DNA of 64,000 bases from Gentiana macrophylla (lineage: Eukaryota; Streptophyta; Magnoliopsida; Gentianales; Gentianaceae): positions 186,001 to 250,000 of the forward strand of contig JAOBSW010000108.1 of the NCBI GenBank assembly GCA_026214975.1. The letters run 5' to 3'. Of the stretch, positions 34,486 to 46,218 are shown piece after piece. Position 1 is the first letter of the stretch, and every line of letters starts with the position of its first letter. The translations under genes and the position numbers were made by a program. The notes beneath the pieces were generated by a model that saw only the letters and a program-made list of their open reading frames with translations, made no database searches and was not told the DNA's origin.

Positions 34486-36743
34486 TGTAACACCCCGATT
34501 TCCAATACCGTCGGCCGCCGGTATTGGTCACCGTAGTGCTCCCTCACGACACACAGTCGTGGCAGTAATATCCAACATTCCACCACAAAAAAAAAAATAA
34601 ACATCCACCCTTCATTATTTAGAATGTAAAAAGATAAATACAATTTCCTGAAGAAGTACGAAAATATACGGAAGCGTCAATAAAATCTTAAAATTCAAAA
34701 CTAAAAAAATAAAAAAAAATGGAAACGTGTGACTGTGACTACGTGGCTCTCAAATCCCCGCAACATCCCAGCAACAAGCAATCATCCAAAAGGAAATACC
34801 TTCTAAGAATCTGCTCACCATGAATGGATCATAGCAGGATCAAACAAAAGTAAAAACCGTCAACCATATAGTTGAGTAAGAATAAATCTAGTACACATAA
34901 GATATAACCAACCCATGAAAGATACAACCACCCCATAAAAGATACAATACATCACAACAATCTATACCTAAAGGTACCGAATGTGCACATCCCTCAAAAG
35001 GGTAAACCCCTAAAGAGGAGGATCCTAAAGGTCATCCAGTGGTACCATTATCCAAAATGGAACATCACGTACTGAGGTGCAAGGAAACCTTCCCGGGTTC
35101 CCGGCTTTGGGTGCTCCCCCATCCGGCCCGACCATACCAATGTCTGCAACTCCCCAAATACGTTAAGGTCATTGATGTCGTAAGGAAACCTTCCCGGGTT
35201 CCCGGTTTTGGGTGCTACCCTATCCGGCCCAACCACTATGGGTCTACGAACATCAGTGCCTAAAATCCGAATCCACAGTGATGTCAATGTCCCTGACCCT
35301 TCAAAACATGACTTCCAAAACTTGTTCATAAGGTTGAATAACAACTAACAAAGAAAGAAGGACAAAATAAACTGGACGCCCGTCCACACAAAGCAGACGC
35401 CAGTCCGACCTGGGTTTCAACTAGAACCCTAAAAATTTCAACACGATTTTCACCTCAGTTCTCAACCAAACACCAGCAATAAACAACAGATTAAGCCCAA
35501 AAAACTTCATTTAAAAGTACCATATCATCCATAGACTCTAACCAAAGAAACAACACACTACTATGGATGTTTAACATCCCAAAATACATTTCCAAACATA
35601 ATCATATTTTCACAATTTACTTTATCATACAATGATACTATCAACACAAATTTTCAGCTTTGCACCTACCTGTTCGGGACATCTTTCCATGACCAAAAAC
35701 TATTATGAAAATCATAGTAACTTCCCAAATACACCCACCACTATGTGTACTATCATAACCATAAACCAACGTTACATTTTCAGCCCCAAGAATGTTATCT
35801 AAAAACATGACAAACAAGCGTAAACACATTTAATTAAAATTGACAGCATTATAGTTCCCATTTCAAAACACGATTAAAGTCATCTAAACACTCTAAAACG
35901 CACCGGACAGCCCCAAATTACACTTAAAATCCTTGAACAAAAATACCAAACATCCCAGAAATCATACACAGCCCTACATGTTACTTACAACTCCATTTGT
36001 CAAGCCAAACGGAAACGCAAACTATAGAAATATTCTTACCGGTAACGTTGCACTTCTTGAAAGCCTTTGATAACAAGCTAGGATCGATCCTCTATGAAGC
36101 CCGAATCTATAAATAGAAGGAAGGACAATGATCACTATACAATTCTAATGAATCAAAAAGGTAAGTCCCAAAATTCGAAACCAAGCCCCCCTACACATGA
36201 TTGGATCGGCCATGGCCTTTGGCCGGCCGATCGTCGTTTCTCCCATCGTTTCTTCAAAAGGATTATCCATCAATCCCGTTTAACCACACCCATTCACAGT
36301 TTACATAATCTCGAAAGGTAGGTTAAACTCGAATTCTTACGTTCATGACAGGAACAACACTTCCTACGATTAGCATACTCGAATTGTAGGAATTAACGAT
36401 ACTTACCGACGACGACGACGGCGAATTCCTCAACACCTGGAAGAAGTTTTTTTTCTCTCCTCCTCCCTCACAAGAATCGGCGGCACGGGGGTTTGTTTTG
36501 GGGTTTCACGTTGCTTTTGGGGAAATAAGGAAGGAAAAAGAAATTAAAAAAAAATCCTTTTAATTACCAAGGTGAGGGTATGGAGAATTCTTTTCTTTTC
36601 TTTTAATTAAGGAAATTAATGAATTATAAAAATCCTTTTTGATTATTAATTAATCCTTCCACTTAATCAATAATCAAATATCTCCCAAAATAATCGAATC
36701 CTTTATCGATTAAATAGAAAGTCAAAAATTTCGGGATGTTACA
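34486..36743 (-). repeat. Gypsy A 5' LTR (right)
   Basis: 2,258 bp, nearly identical to the left LTR throughout, including the internal direct repeat (about 35078-35255). A TATA-like element (minus CTATTTATAG) lies at about 36108-36117. Confidence 0.9.
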
Positions 36744-36748
36744 TTGAA

Positions 36749-37148
36749 CCCCACTGGTCGGAGAAGCTATCATTGTACTTGGTAAAAGGTGACGCACTGA
36801 GAAGTTCATCTGATCGTCTGCCGTGCAGGGCATCCAGTTCGGCCCTTGCCATGTCATTTGGTTGTTGGTGCACATTTCTCTTCTTTGTATGACCACTACA
36901 TTCCACAACCTCATGCCTTTTATGAGTTCCTTGAGGAAGTGTTGTTTCGGAAGCTTCTAGGGGGTCTCTCCCCTCAATGTTTCCTAAAATATGATATTGA
37001 GGGTGTTGTTGTCAATATTTTTTAGGGATTCCACCAATGCCTGGTTGGCTGGATCTTGGAGAACCAGATCAGGCTGATAAGTCTAATCCTTAGCAAGGTT
37101 TACACCCTTTTGGGCAGCCGTAGTCTGGCCATCCCCCTGGGTGGCCAT
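36749..37148 (-). pseudogene. Tat gag, N-terminal part
   Basis: The start is the ATG at 37148 (MATQGDGQTTAAQKG), about 70 bp from the PBS. Stops occur about 20 and 55 codons in. The frame is cut by gypsy A at the TTGAA target site. Confidence 0.6.
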
Positions 37149-37197
37149 GGCTGTTGATAATCGATTCTAGGATTTCTTGAACGATTTGTTGGAAAAG

Positions 37198-37218
37198 GGC
37201 CCTCCTTCTAGCACAAAT
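37198..37218 (-). other. Tat primer-binding site
   Basis: Directly next to the LTR end, the minus strand reads TTTGTGCTAGAAGGAGGGCC. The GCTAGAAGGAGGG block resembles PBS sequences of Tat-lineage elements. Confidence 0.5.
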
Positions 37219-37282
37219 TGATGATGCAGGATCTCATCCATGTATAAATCCGGGCCGTATCTCCTTCAGTGACAATTAATTC
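37219..37282 (-). repeat. Tat 5' LTR, inner piece
   Basis: Begins TGATGATGCAGG and matches 8857-8920. The copia element B is inserted after it. The other piece is 53200-53795. Confidence 0.75.
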
Positions 37283-38000
37283 TGTTGGTCCCAAAGAAGG
37301 GTAAAACTATAGTCAGAGGAGGGGGGGTGTATGACTATAGTGGAGTTTCAAAAAAATTTCTTGTATTTAAAAGCTTTTGGTTAGCGGATAAGTCCCTTCT
37401 TAAAATGTTGTTTCAAAGTAGATTATGCAATCACAAATATTGAGTATGCAACGAAATAAAATGATGTAAGGTAAATTGCTGAAAGTAAATAGACACAAAG
37501 GTTTATAGTGGTTCAGGGTGGTGTTATCCACTCATCTCATGTGATGATTGGAGGAATTTACTATTCTTTTCACCGATACAATAGTACGATTGTCCTTGAC
37601 TACATAATCTTCACAATCTTCAAGATTATCACTCCCTGGCTTCAAAAGCTTCAGTGACTCAGTCTCTATCACTGCTCCTTGAGAACAAATCTTTCAGCAA
37701 CTATCACAAAAGTTGCAACTCCTTCCCATATTTCTCTGATTCAATTGCCTCAGTTGATGGGAATTGGATTGACAAATTTGTTAATCAATCTAAGAGCTTG
37801 ATTTGCAATAGAAGTTCTTATTCTTGAGTTGATCTTTTGATATTTCTTTTTAGTACAAATGGAAGGCCTTTTACTTTGACAGAATTTCTACTTGTTATTT
37901 TACAGACTTGATTCTTTTCTGTCAATGCCTTCTATTTATAGCCTTGATGATCCTTGATTTGAATTTTTCATCCGTTGGCCATTTAATGTGGAGAATATTC

Positions 38001-38367
38001 TGTTGGGTATACAGCACTATGCCCGCCTGTGTGCATTTGACCCATGGGCTGTGAAGGTGTGGTATGAGGAAATAAAGTAGCACCTTTACTAACACCAATT
38101 GGTTTTAGTGCAACAGTAAGCACTTGATCCAAAAAACTAGTAGCAGAGCAGGTCATGGGTTCGAATCCCGGTAATAGCATTCTGTGTTAAACCATGGTTG
38201 AGTAGGTAACAGGTGCTGGGGGGGAGATTGTTGGGTATACAACACTCTGCCCGCCTGTGTGCATTCGACCCATGGCGTTGTGAAGGTCTGGTATAATGAA
38301 ATAAAGTAGCACCTTTACTAACACCAATTGGTTTTAGTACAACGGTAAGCGCTTGATCCTAAAAACA
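38001..38367 (+). mobile_element. TRIM-like element
   Basis: Two direct repeats of about 138 bp begin TGTTGGGTATACA at 38001 and 38229. After the first is a PBS-like TAGCAGAGCAGG; before the second is a polypurine run (GGGGGGGAGAT). LTR-PBS-PPT-LTR in 367 bp with no coding capacity is the TRIM layout. ATTC flanks it on both sides (37997-38000 and 38368-38371). Alternatively the first copy is the end of the larger chimera. Confidence 0.6.
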
Positions 38368-38371
38368 ATTC

Positions 38372-39385
38372 TAGCATAATCAGAATTTGAGTAGGATATA
38401 ACTTTGAAACTTCCATCTTTTGAGTACCATATCCCTACTCCCAAAGTCTCTTGTTTAGATTTCTGAGAACTCTTTTGACTACACCTAAGTGACTTTCTTT
38501 AGGTTTAGATTGAAATATTGCACAAACACCTACAAAGAAAGGATATACTGTGTCTGGCTGGCGAGAAGGTACAATGAGACTACCTATCATCATACGTATA
38601 AAGTCCGATCAAACATCTTTGCCATCTTTATCTTCATCCAATCTGATATTTGTACTCATTGGAGTTGATATTTTGGTGCTGTTTTCCATACCAAACTTCT
38701 TCAGCAACTCTTTGGTATACTTGGTTTGATGAATGAAGATTCCATCTTTCATCTGTTTGACTTGCAATCCCAAAAAGTAGTTCATTTCTCCCATCATACT
38801 CATTTTGAATTTGCTCTTCATTAGATTTGCAAACTTCTCACATAATAATTCATTTTCAGAACCAAAGATCATGTCATCAACATAAATCTATACCAGCAGG
38901 GTGATGTCCTTCTCATTGATTCTGAAAAGAGTCTTATCAATGGTGTCTTTTGTAAAACCATTGTCCACCAAGAATTGAGATAGAGTCTCATACCATGCTC
39001 TTGGTGCTTGTTTCAAGCCATTAAGTGCTTTATTGAGTCTATACACTTTATCTTCTTGATCTTTAACTTCAAATCCAGGAGGTTGCTGAACATACACTTC
39101 CTCCTCTAGAATGCCAATCAAGAATGCACTCTTGACATCCATTTGATATACCTTGAAGTTTTTATATGCAGCATGTGCCAAAAATAATCTGATAGCTTCC
39201 AATCGTGCAATAGGTGCATAAGTTTCATCAAAATCTATTCCTTCAGCTTAAGAATAGCCTTTTGCAACTAGTCTGGCCTTATTCCTCAAAATGGTACCAG
39301 ATTCATCCAGTTTGTTTCTGTATACCCATTTTGTACCAATGATATTTGCATGATTAGGCCTTTCCACTAGTGTTGATGTGTTCTT
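38372..39385 (-). pseudogene. Copia RT-RNase H fragment, inverted inside C
   Basis: In minus order: [18 protein letters not shown] (near 39320), then [37 protein letters not shown], an interrupted stretch near 38885, MIFGSENELLCEKF, GEMNYFLGLQVKQ and STPMSTNIRLDEDKDGKD, ending within RNase H (DYA) at 38372. It resembles copia B pol but is not identical. The YVDD region is partly preserved by an in-frame stop near 38888. Confidence 0.75.
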
Positions 39386-39389
39386 TAGA

Positions 39390-39530
39390 TAGATTTGATG
39401 AGTATAAACGTCGAATGCAGGCTTATCTTGCTGCAACACATGATGAAATGATGGATGTACTAACAGATAAACCACTGGATAATGAAAGATTTGCTAAACT
39501 AAGAACTGAACTTGGAATTATCAAAGTTGA
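39390..39530 (+). pseudogene. Copia gag N-terminal fragment in C
   Basis: Plus-strand reading FDEYKRRMQAYLAATHDEMMD matches the corresponding part of copia B gag (FDEYKIRMLSHLAATHEEMLD). It then changes to unrelated codons and stops at about 39530. It starts exactly where the inverted pol fragment ends. Confidence 0.6.
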
Positions 39531-39539
39531 CTGATAATC

Positions 39540-40063
39540 AACAGTGTACTGGAATTCACCAAGGGGATTAGTCTTTGCTATGTTGGGTGAGCTCACTTAG
39601 CAGATTAGTCATTGGTATCAACAATTCCATGTACTTATGTTTGGACAATTGAGCAAGTGAGGTTGCCAAGGGGATTGGTCTTTGTCATGTTGGGTGAGCT
39701 CACTTGACAGATCAGTCATTGGTATTAAACTTCATCTTGTATTATCAATTGAACAAAATAAGAAGGAATCAAAGATCAGCAGAGTTATACTGTTAGCAAG
39801 CTGTTGAGGCATATTTGTCAGCAGGCTGCTGAGCCAACCCTGTTGATGACAAGGATGTTGAAAATTACTTTACTCAGTCAAACTTACTAAAGTCAATAGC
39901 AAATGGCAGGATATTTATTTCCTATTTATAACCGCAGTTAACACGATCTAACGGTTACAAGACGTTATAAGGAATAATGGGCCACGTGTCAAGACTGAAT
40001 TCACTCACATTTAATCATGGTTAATGCACAGTACACGATCTGACAGTTCTCAACCATATATGT
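39540..40063 (+). other. Non-coding stretch with a diverged tandem duplication
   Basis: Two units share CCAAGGGGATT, then TGTTGGGTGAGCTCACTT and AGTCATTGGTAT (about 39558-39640 and 39676-39752). No ORF. Confidence 0.5.
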
Positions 40064-40074
40064 CTATATATATG
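40064..40074 (+). promoter_or_regulatory. TATA box upstream of the C accessory ORF
   Basis: CTATATATATG, with the accessory ATG 108 bp further on. The same spacing is seen in copia B. Confidence 0.4.
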
Positions 40075-40181
40075 CAGACCTACACAGAGGCTACTTACAA
40101 AATCTCAATCTGCTATCTCTTTGCTTTTACATAGTGTAAACGTAGATCTAAAATCTTTCTTCTTCATCTTTTATTATTACA

Positions 40182-41410
40182 ATGGCACCAAAGGATGAAG
40201 TTCATATTGGAACCAGTCAAAGTGTTAGAGGATACGTTTATGACTGTAACTCTACTGAGCTAGCCATCAATATTGGAACAAGAATCAGACGATTTACTGG
40301 GCTAGAAAATGTTTAAACAAAAGATTGGAACGAATCTCGTATATCAATGTACTGGAATTCTGGAGAAACATTGTTATACATGTAAGAAGAGTTGAGGACA
40401 GTTAGAAATGACATTGCAAATCTAAGAACTCAACTTGACAGACGAGAGCAGAGATTTGAAGATTTGATCAATTTGGTGGAAAATAGAGGGAGGACTACGG
40501 AAACAGTTGCCTCCAATATTACCTCAAATCAGTATGCTCTTGTAGACCTTACCCTGGAAGTGAGAGGAATTAAGCAAGGAAATACAGTGAAGGAGAAGTT
40601 TCTAAAAGATCAATTTGAAGCCATCCACCAGAAACTCGACAAACTCGCTGAAACACCTAAGCTTGCTGAGGCTGCTAGAACATCTCAACCTTTTGGATTG
40701 GATCCTAAGCTTACTGAGAGGATCAATCTGCTGGAGGAAACTTTGCAATCAAGGATTACTGCAGTTGATACAAGAACTGAAATTATGGAGGGACAACTGA
40801 GTAACCTTATTATCACACAGGAGAGTGTTCAAGGGCAGCTGTCCCGGTTTGTTGATGATGTCACTAAGGGGGAAGAGAGCCAAACAAGCGAGAGCAAAAG
40901 AGGTGCTGAATGTTTCACAAGAAAAGATGGGAGGCTGATACTAATGCATTCAGGGAACCTGTACCTGGCAGACTTCCACTTACTTATGATCTTCTCAAAC
41001 AATACAAGAATGAGTACCACAACAAAAGGAAACCTTATCATGACAAGGGATTTCATGAAGGTTTAAACTTATTTCTGAGCTTAAAGTTTTGGGAAGCAAG
41101 GGTTAAAGCCTTGAGGGAAAGTTATAGAGGTGGAAGATGTGGAAGAAGTGGTAGAGGTGAAAGAAGTTTGCCTATCACGAAAGCAAAAGACTCACTTGAT
41201 GAATTCAAAGAACTTTACATGAGATTAGGATTCAGAGTAAATCAAATTAATCTCATTCTACCTGAAGCATGGAAGTGGTGGAAAGAAGTGAATTCCTACA
41301 TTGATTTCTCTCTGATTGAAAATGAATGGATGAGAGAAATGATTGCAGAAATAAGAGCCTACCAAGAGCAAGTGGAGAAGGCAAGAGAAGAAAGAGAAAG
41401 AAGACAGTAG
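40182..41410 (+). pseudogene. Accessory ORF of the Sirevirus-like part of C
   Basis: Starts MAPKDEVHIGTSQS. Stops occur near 40315 and 40383, and a frameshift near 40905 connects 40392-41066 with 40910-41410. The middle is a long heptad-rich coiled coil (LRTVRNDIANLRTQLDRRE onward). The end is basic and Arg/Glu-rich (EQVEKAREERERRQ). No known domain. It lies between gag/pol remnants and the 3' LTR, like the accessory ORF of copia B. Confidence 0.5.
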
Positions 41411-41572
41411 ATCAGCAGACTATATATGTTTTCTCTTTGCTGTATTTAGACTGTAATACTTTGAACAAATGTTTATAATGAGATATGACTGGAATTTGTT
41501 CTGTTTTTGTTTTAATCTTTTTGCTTTGCTGTTAGGTGAGGGTAGTGGCATCATCACCAAAAAGGGGGAAAG

Positions 41573-43227
41573 TGTTGGACTTATTTTTAAGTTTTAGTGA
41601 TGAGTGTCAGACTAACTGTTATAGAACAAAGGCAAAAAGATGTCTAGATCAAATGTATAGGTTTATTAGAGTTTGATCTTTGTATATGTTTGATCAAACA
41701 AGATCAGTAAAAGTCGGTGACTTATATCAATGAGACAAGTCTAGTCGATGAGGGTAGTTAGGTCGAGAGACTTATCAGAACTTTGTTGAATTTGTCAAGG
41801 GTGAGGGTTAAACTTCGGTTGATGAAGGCTAAGGGATCAAACTTAGTAATTAAAGTCAAGGATATGGAATCGAGAATTTAGGGAAGTGCGTGATGACCTA
41901 AACTCGATTACATATATCTTATGTACAATGTCTAAGTTCCTTAAGTTGGATGGTGATTGGAACTTAGTTATATGCAAAAGGTGTAATCTAACTTCATAAA
42001 TGAAAGTTAGATAAAAGACAGTTAGCAAAATATGGTTCAGCTGACTGATATGTATCTCAGCAGACTCATAAACCTACTGATACATATACCTCAATTTATT
42101 AAAGATTACATTGGAAGAAAACATGGATAAGGACATCTAACAACATCTGATTTTATCAAATAAATCAATGGTTAAGATTAAAGGGACGTTGGAAAGATTC
42201 AGAGGATTATCCAATGGATACAAGTCAAAGGGTGGATAGGCGCAGACTTCGCTAAAAAGCAATCTCGACGATTGTCGAGTGCTATGATGAACGATGATGA
42301 AGGCAAGTCAAATAGGACAAAATCTGAAACGGCTATGTTTGAAATTCAAACATAAGTCACAAGGATTCCTAGCTATAAATAGAGGACTCCTAATTCAGAT
42401 ACAAGTGATGAAAATTGAGAATCTGTCTTGAGCATTCAGAATTAAATCAAGAAAAACACCCTGCTGAACCTACTGAGCTTAAGGCTACTGATCCAGAGAA
42501 AATCTTCAATTGTAATCTGCATTGAAGCTACATCAAGTTTACACACTTCAATACTGCAAGCTGCTGATCATATCATCCTGATCAAGCTGCTGCAACTGAA
42601 TCATTTATTTGATTCAATCTTTCTTTTACAAGAACCTCAAGACAGTGAAGCATCCGTTGGGTGTGAAAGATCGTTGTTTGTGGTGGAGTGGTGAAGAGGC
42701 AATCCTACCCTTCAAGGACAGTGGAAGACTTTGGAGCAAACAATCCTACCTGTTCCAAGTGTTCAGTTTGTGAAGCCATAGTTATTGGTGAAGGACAAGC
42801 AACTTAGGAATCTTTGTAATAGCTACATCAAAGATCTCTAGTGAATTACCTCCAAAATCACAGGAGAAGAGTGGACTGACAGGATTACACCACCTGGAAC
42901 CACTATAAAATCTGCCTACTTACTTTCTGCATTTACATTCTGCATTTAGTTTATTTAATACATCAACCTACTGAATTCAGCAACTGAAAACACACACATA
43001 CACTACTGAGTATCTAATACTAGTATCATACTTTACAACAATTAATAAGGCTTAATTTTTGTTATAATTCTACTACACAAATTCAAAGAGATTTCAATAA
43101 ATCAACAGGACATCAAGTATCAAGAGCTCATGAAGTGGCTGAGTTTGAAAACTCCAAAAGTTTTAAGTGTTAAGTTTATTCACCACCCCCCTCTAAACTT
43201 AACGAAAGTATTTTCAAGGGACCAACA
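41573..43227 (+). repeat. 3' LTR of C
   Basis: 1,655 bp from TGTTGGACTT to GGGACCAACA, preceded by the polypurine tract AAAAAGGGGGAAAG (about 41559-41572). It has a C-run near the end (about 43183-43190), as in Sirevirus LTRs. No matching 5' LTR exists in the window. Confidence 0.75.
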
Positions 43228-43880
43228 TAATCCTTGATTTAATTTTTGATTCCTCCTTAATTATATTCTCCTTGATTTCAGTGATCGGATTTTTATTGAA
43301 ACGTTTATCAGAAAATCCGTCCTTCATTGATCCTCAATTGATTGTGCATTTAATGCTTGATCTTCATCATTTGAAATCTGAATGAGTAAAGTTTATTTGA
43401 TCGTTCCCTGAATGATTTAGTGATTCTTCTGACTTGGTTGTTTGGTTCTTCCTTTACTGCTCTTTTTTTACTCAGCCGAAAGTCAGTTTACTTTGCCGAT
43501 TTACTGCATTGTTGTTTTCTCTCATTCTTTAGAGTACTTTTTGTACTTCACCGATCCTTGATTTGGGTGAGATCAGTGTACACCATATTTGATAACATAT
43601 ATCATTACTTAGACTTATCCAAGGCCATCACAGACTTCCTTGGTTATAAGTCAGACCATAATGTCTTCATTGCTTCTCTGCTGGTACATGACTGGCTTCA
43701 CTCTGCCGAATATCTGCTTTTACTTCGCCATCCTACCAACTAGTACAATACTTGTCTGACTCAACTTATAAAACATATAAGACTCTAAGTAAATACTCAT
43801 ACACAGAATTCTAACTTATTTCAGGCTTGCTATAACAGCTAGTATGGGCAGCATCAAAACATAATAAAATGTTCCTAACA

Positions 43881-43896
43881 ATTTCCCCCTTTTTAT
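43881..43896 (-). other. Copia B polypurine tract
   Basis: The minus strand reads ATAAAAAGGGGGAAAT, adjacent to the left LTR. Confidence 0.8.
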
Positions 43897-44033
43897 GATG
43901 CCAAAACCCTAATAAGCCTGAACATAAGTGTATCAAATTTTTCATAACAAATAATAGAACAAAACTCAATAATTTTATTCGTCCATTCAAATGCAATAAG
44001 ATATTGCATCTTTTAATAAAAGTCAATGAAAAG

Positions 44034-46103
44034 GGCTATTTCTTCTGTTCTTCAAACCTAATGCCCTTGCCTTTTCCTTTGATGGCCTTGCCCTTATCTG
44101 TTGGGATTTCTTTCTTTCCAGTGTAGATTTCAGGCTTTTAGCTTCCTTCCCCCTTTTTGGCAGCACCAAACCGTGCTTGAAGAATTTCGTTTGCTGCCTC
44201 AGATTCTGGGGGAGGACCATACTTTCTCTCTAGAATTTTGTTGTTTGCTTCAGTGACATTGATGAGTGTGTTGAGTTGTTGGCCAAAGTAGTTCATAACC
44301 TCATCTAGATGGTGGAGTTGTTGTGTGTGAGTATTCAAGGTATCCACCAATGGTTTGATGTTGTCATCAATCTTGTCAGCAAGAAATTCGTGGTTTGTTT
44401 GGACATGGTAGGGAATGAGATGCTATAGATTGCAAAGTAAGTTGCCTTGTTTCTCCATCACATCATCTTGAATCTTAATGTGACTGATGAGGGCTTCAAT
44501 TTTTCGATTTAAGGAGGTTGCATCACTCTTTAAGGCAGCTTTCATGTTTTGCCTGCTGTGATACTACTTTTCCACGTCCACAATTAATGGTTATATCCAG
44601 ATTGAAGAGTCTCTCTGGATCAACTTCTTCTGGCGGTGAGGCATCATCCTCATTGTCCTCATCATCCTCATTCTCCTCTTCTTTCTCTTCTTCTTCCTTC
44701 TCTTTTATCTCTTCTTTAGCACTCTCAGGTTCAAAGAGAGGTTGCTGAGAAGTGCTTGCACTTGCCTGGCCCTATAATGACTGATTTTCTTTTTCATCTG
44801 CCAGAGACTTAATTTCTTCGGCTGGTTTACCCCCTTGTTCAATGTTAGGGGTGTGGACAAGTTCGGCAGAGTGAGTATGATCAGCTGGCTAACTCGGCTG
44901 TTTTGCCACTTTGTTGAGGCTCATAAGAAGTACCTCTTGAATCATCAGATCATCATCAGCATGTCCGTATTTTCTTGATGTCTTTCAAAATGATCTCCTT
45001 CCAGTGGTTCATCTTCACCCTTTTCTGCCTCACTTCCTGTAGAATCTGCTTCATCTTCAATTTCTTCTTCATCATACGAAGTAAGACGATATCCTTCTTC
45101 ACCTTCTTCCAGATAGGTGACTTTGTCTTGTTTCTCTCTCTCAGTTGCTATATCGTCACTGTTCACCACTGGGTTATCCTGGTTGCTGGCAGTAATCATA
45201 GGTATACAATCTTGTGTTTTTTGAGATCTGGTTCTTCTCCCCACTTCTGATCTGCTGCTTTCAGGCTCTTTCTTTTTTCTTCCGGCAGTGGGTTTGGGTT
45301 TCTGGGATGCCTTTACATAAGTAAACATTACCTTGGATTTGTGTGGAGGATGCAGATTGATGGGTTTCACCTTCCACTTGTCAAACATGTGTTGAAGAGG
45401 GAACCCATAAGATTTCCTCTCCCATAAGTCACAATTCTTTTGCAAACCCTTGCTTGGTGCCGTAATTGCCAGATCAATTTCCTTCTGGATTTGTCCTTTC
45501 AACCTATTGAAATGTAACTGTGACCAGTTGAAGGGAATACCTTTATAGATAATCACCAATAGGTTAACCTGCAGCCCAGTCAGGTTCTCCATTGACCCTT
45601 TTCTTCCTTCAATGTTTTTCGTGATTACTGGTGCGAACTCAGCAAAAGGACGTTTGAGTGCTGATCTTGGGAGGTTGTATGTCTTGCTGTTCTTTCTTGG
45701 ATTCTTGGCTATTTCTGTCCAGAATGTGCTGATGTTGATCTGTATGTTTTTAACATCATCCGGAACAGTGTTGGGGAGATTGAGAAATGGTGAGAAGACC
45801 AGTTGTGATAACAACCTCATTTCCAAATATTGTACTCCTGATGTAGTCTGGATCGGTTTTCTTTGTGCTAGGTACAAACTTTGCATTTTTCCAAAATGCA
45901 ATCAGGTTTTCATAGCATATCCCATCTATTGGGGGGTTTAGGAAGGTCATTAACCTAAGATTCGTACAACCATCAACCAATCATCGAGCTTGAGTTTCAT
46001 TGTCACGGAAAGACAGATATTGTTCAGGCCTAAAAAATGATCCAGTGGCGATCGATTTTTTGAAATATTATTCTGTGGCAGAGATTGTAGAGGATGAAGC
46101 CAT
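44034..46103 (-). pseudogene. Copia B accessory ORF downstream of pol
   Basis: Starts MASSSTISATE at 46103 and extends to about 44034. Breaks occur near 46070, 45990 and 45780; the largest open part is 44945-45901 (318 codons). The N-terminal half contains AFWKNAKFVPSTKKTDPDY and IFGNEVVIT, then NLTGLQVNLLVIIYKGIPFNWSQL. A Lys/Arg-rich linker, an acidic segment (EEGEEGYRLTSYDEEEIEDE) and a coiled-coil-like end at about 44350-44140 follow. I see no membrane segment, so an envelope role is unsupported. Its position is that of the extra ORF of some Sireviruses. Function unknown. Confidence 0.55.
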
Positions 46104-46210
46104 TGTTGAATTGGATTAATTTTTAGAAGAGTTTCGATTTTTCAGAGAAAGAAATAGGGTTTATGATTTGCAAGGGAGCGTAAAGAATTCTGAAAAACCA
46201 CTAAGTGTGG

Positions 46211-46218
46211 TTTATATA
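46211..46218 (-). promoter_or_regulatory. TATA box upstream of the copia B accessory ORF
   Basis: The minus strand reads TATATAAA about 110 bp upstream of the accessory ATG. It is inside the element, after pol, so it is separate from the LTR promoter. Confidence 0.4.

Larger units (their letters stand above)
27292..36743 (-). mobile_element. Gypsy element A (chromovirus-like), complete with both LTRs
   Basis: A 9.45-kb minus-strand element. LTRs lie at 27292-29567 and 34486-36743, flanked by a perfect TTGAA duplication (27287-27291 and 36744-36748). It has a Met-type PBS and a PPT, and domains in order gag, protease, RT, RNase H, integrase, chromodomain-like tail. It is structurally complete but carries frameshifts and stops in gag and pol. 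The LTRs differ at only scattered positions by eye, so the insertion is fairly recent compared with its host. Confidence 0.9.
38001..43227. mobile_element. Chimeric insertion C (TRIM-like end, inverted pol, gag piece, accessory ORF, LTR)
   Basis: Inserted in the copia B left LTR. It replaces nothing: host sequence stops at TATTC (37996-38000) and resumes with TAATC (43228-43232). The undisturbed right LTR has TAATC, so this looks like a 5-bp target duplication with one mutation. The left end is a TRIM-like unit (38001-38367). Next comes a minus-strand copia RT-RNase H fragment (38372-39385), then plus-strand gag (39390-39530), an accessory ORF and a plus-strand 3' LTR (41573-43227). The two ends share only TGTTGG. 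Confidence 0.65.
37283..43880 (-). repeat. Copia B 3' LTR (left), interrupted
   Basis: LTR pieces are 37283-38000 and 43233-43880. Between them is the chimeric insert 38001-43227 plus its duplicated 5 bp. It has a minus-strand TATA box, CTATAAATAG, at about 37932-37942. Confidence 0.85.

Noticed and set aside
38085..38175. tRNA gene or SINE (B-box-like GGTTCGAATCC)
   Set aside because: The A-box-like part lies in the direct repeat and the B-box-like part follows the PBS of a TRIM-like element; no cloverleaf can be formed and the flanks fit LTR-PBS structure.
40829..41056. Minus-strand ORF opposite the C accessory ORF
   Set aside because: Shadow frame of the coiled-coil coding region.
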